Positions 22,442 to 23,204 of a DNA stretch of 23,204 bases are shown here, piece by piece (the stretch's first letter is position 1; every line of letters begins with the position of its first letter). The position numbers and the translations under genes are program-made. Source of the stretch: an uncultured Clostridiaceae bacterium (lineage in GTDB: Bacteria > Bacillota > Clostridia > Clostridiales > Oxobacteraceae). Location of the stretch: NCBI GenBank assembly GCA_937900065.1, contig CALCDS010000236.1, positions 1-23,204 on the forward strand, in the 5' to 3' direction. The notes under the pieces were generated by a model. That model was given only the letters and a program-made list of their open reading frames with translations. It did no database searches and was not told the DNA's origin.

Positions 22442-22966
22442 CTATTCTCTCGGTTGAACTATCACTTTTGTCGCGGGAAGTTTGGATTTCTGGCACACTA
22501 TGTTTTTTACCTTGCTTATCTGATCAGCAGTAACATCCTTTGCTTTTATCGTCACATTTGCCTGATCATCATTGATAAATACAATTGCATCTTCAAAGCC
22601 TTGAGATTTTATTAGTGCTTCCGAAATCATTTCTACTTCCGAATTTTTCACAATCTCAAGAAGCTGATTTTCAGCTTTCGTTTTAGCCTCTTTGCTTGCG
22701 TTCCCGTCGTCTATCATATCTTTCAGGGTCTGCTTGCTGGATGCTCTCTGGCTCTCCCTCTCCAGCTTTATATCTATAAAGTATCCCGCTGCAACTTTAC
22801 TGTTATTGACGGCAGAGTCGCTCATATCATCAGCTACTCCTGTCTGGAGCTCATTGTTTTTGTCCACTTTCATTACCCTGCCGTATTTTGTACTTACATA
22901 CCCTGCTGCCACTACCAACAGAGCAAGAGTTATTACAATTATTGTCTTCTTTTTTAAGACCATCAT
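22442..22966 (-). CDS. spoIIIAH: Stage III sporulation protein AH
   Basis: SpoIIIAH is made in the mother cell and meets SpoIIQ across the intermembrane space as part of the engulfment channel. The 174-residue protein has a short cytoplasmic tail, one membrane helix (about 8-25) and an extracytoplasmic region. The charged stretch FIDIKLERESQRASSKQTL is typical of the family. The C-terminal YscJ/FliF-like fold contains MISEALIKSQGFEDAIVFI and VTIKAKDVTADQISKVKNIV. ATG 22966 (or 22963) has GGGGGAG upstream. It is normally the last gene of spoIIIAA-AH; here an insertion-sequence end lies about 130 nt upstream and no spoIIIAG end is visible. Confidence 0.93.
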   Translation of the reverse strand: MMVLKKKTIIVITLALLVVAAGYVSTKYGRVMKVDKNNELQTGVADDMSDSAVNNSKVAAGYFIDIKLERESQRASSKQTLKDMIDDGNASKEAKTKAENQLLEIVKNSEVEMISEALIKSQGFEDAIVFINDDQANVTIKAKDVTADQISKVKNIVCQKSKLPATKVIVQPRE

Positions 22967-23093
22967 AGGACTCTCCCCCTTAATATTAATTCGATACCTA
23001 AAAGAAATATATGATAAATTAAGTGATTTTATTTCTTTTTCATACAGTTATTTATAGTTAGCATACCTTAAAATTAAAAAATTCTTTTATTTA

Positions 23094-23204
23094 GGCTCTG
23101 TTTAACAAAAGTGTTAATTTTGAGCATCCTGTTCGCCAGTTCGCGCTTTTTAAGTTCTAATGCTCATTGCCTTGCTTATCAAGAACTTTTGCAAACTCAC
23201 TTCG
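23094..23204 (-). mobile_element. Partial insertion sequence (copy R3), cut by the window edge
   Basis: The element end begins GGCTCTGTTTAACAAAAG at 23094 and runs to the window edge. It contains the 3' end of an open frame on the minus strand, 63 nt from the terminus. This is the layout of an insertion sequence with a terminal repeat close behind the transposase gene. Two further copies of the end are at 13744-13810 and 16725-16768. The family cannot be named from this fragment. Confidence 0.65.
23157..23204 (-). CDS. Probable transposase, C-terminal 15 residues only
   Basis: The minus strand reads in frame from base 23204 to a TAG at 23159-23157, giving RSEFAKVLDKQGNEH. The rest lies outside the window. 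The call as transposase rests only on its position just inside a repeated element end; no domain is visible. It could also be another gene carried by the element. Confidence 0.45.
   Translation of the reverse strand, partial: RSEFAKVLDKQGNEH

Noticed and set aside
22967..23093. Possible end of spoIIIAG upstream of spoIIIAH
   Set aside because: All three minus frames hit stops within a few codons and none resembles a SpoIIIAG terminus.
1..23204. CRISPR array, tRNA or rRNA genes, prophage or toxin-antitoxin pair
   Set aside because: No regularly spaced repeats, no tRNA-like cloverleaf or rRNA motif, and no phage or toxin gene were recognised on reading the window.

Overview
The window looks like part of the chromosome of a low-GC, endospore-forming member of the Clostridia. 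The evidence is the sporulation genes (spo0A, spoIVB, spoIIIAH), strong purine-rich ribosome binding sites, and a gene order typical of that class. Every protein-coding gene I accept is on the minus strand, so transcription runs from right (about 23200) to left (1). The order below follows transcription.

Right end (23204-22390): the 3' tip of a probable transposase gene and its insertion-sequence terminus (copy R3 of a repeat), then spoIIIAH with a hairpin behind it. Next (22390-16796) is a four-gene ABC transporter operon: a DUF3798-type lipoprotein, a double ATPase and two permeases of the BMP/simple-sugar class. It ends at a strong terminator. A second copy of the insertion-sequence end (R2) follows.

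Central housekeeping run (16700-8700): a strong sigma-A promoter drives asp23/gls24, amaP and a DUF2273 gene. Then come nusB, a TsaD/Kae1-like paralogue, folD, xseA, xseB, ispA and a divergent PAP2 gene, mostly overlapping or a few bases apart. The 3' end of the TsaD-like gene is made of a third copy of the insertion-sequence end (R1). After the PAP2 gene there is a GC-richer, highly structured stretch of about 580 nt without genes, closed by an 11-bp stem and preceded by two extended -10 promoters. The next gene encodes a membrane protein of 192 residues. Position, size, neighbours and structure identify this pair as OLE RNA and its partner protein OapA. dxs follows, so the RNP lies inside an isoprenoid/lipid-linked operon. 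This is the most interesting system in the window.

Left part (8700-1): dxs, tlyA, nadK, argR, recN, then spoIVB and a nearly complete spo0A cut by the window edge. argR has a large palindrome over its promoter region. A perfect 18-bp hairpin separates recN from spoIVB. spo0A has a sigma-H-type promoter overlapped by a consensus 0A box, which suggests the usual autoregulatory loop.

Main oddities: the OLE/OapA system with its own promoters; three same-orientation copies of an insertion-sequence end, one of which supplies the tail of a coding gene; spoIIIAH cut off from any visible spoIIIAG; a terminator-like hairpin read through inside the spoIVB coding region; a FolD with Glu where the catalytic Gln is expected; and a 41-nt repeat shared by two intergenic regions 10 kb apart.
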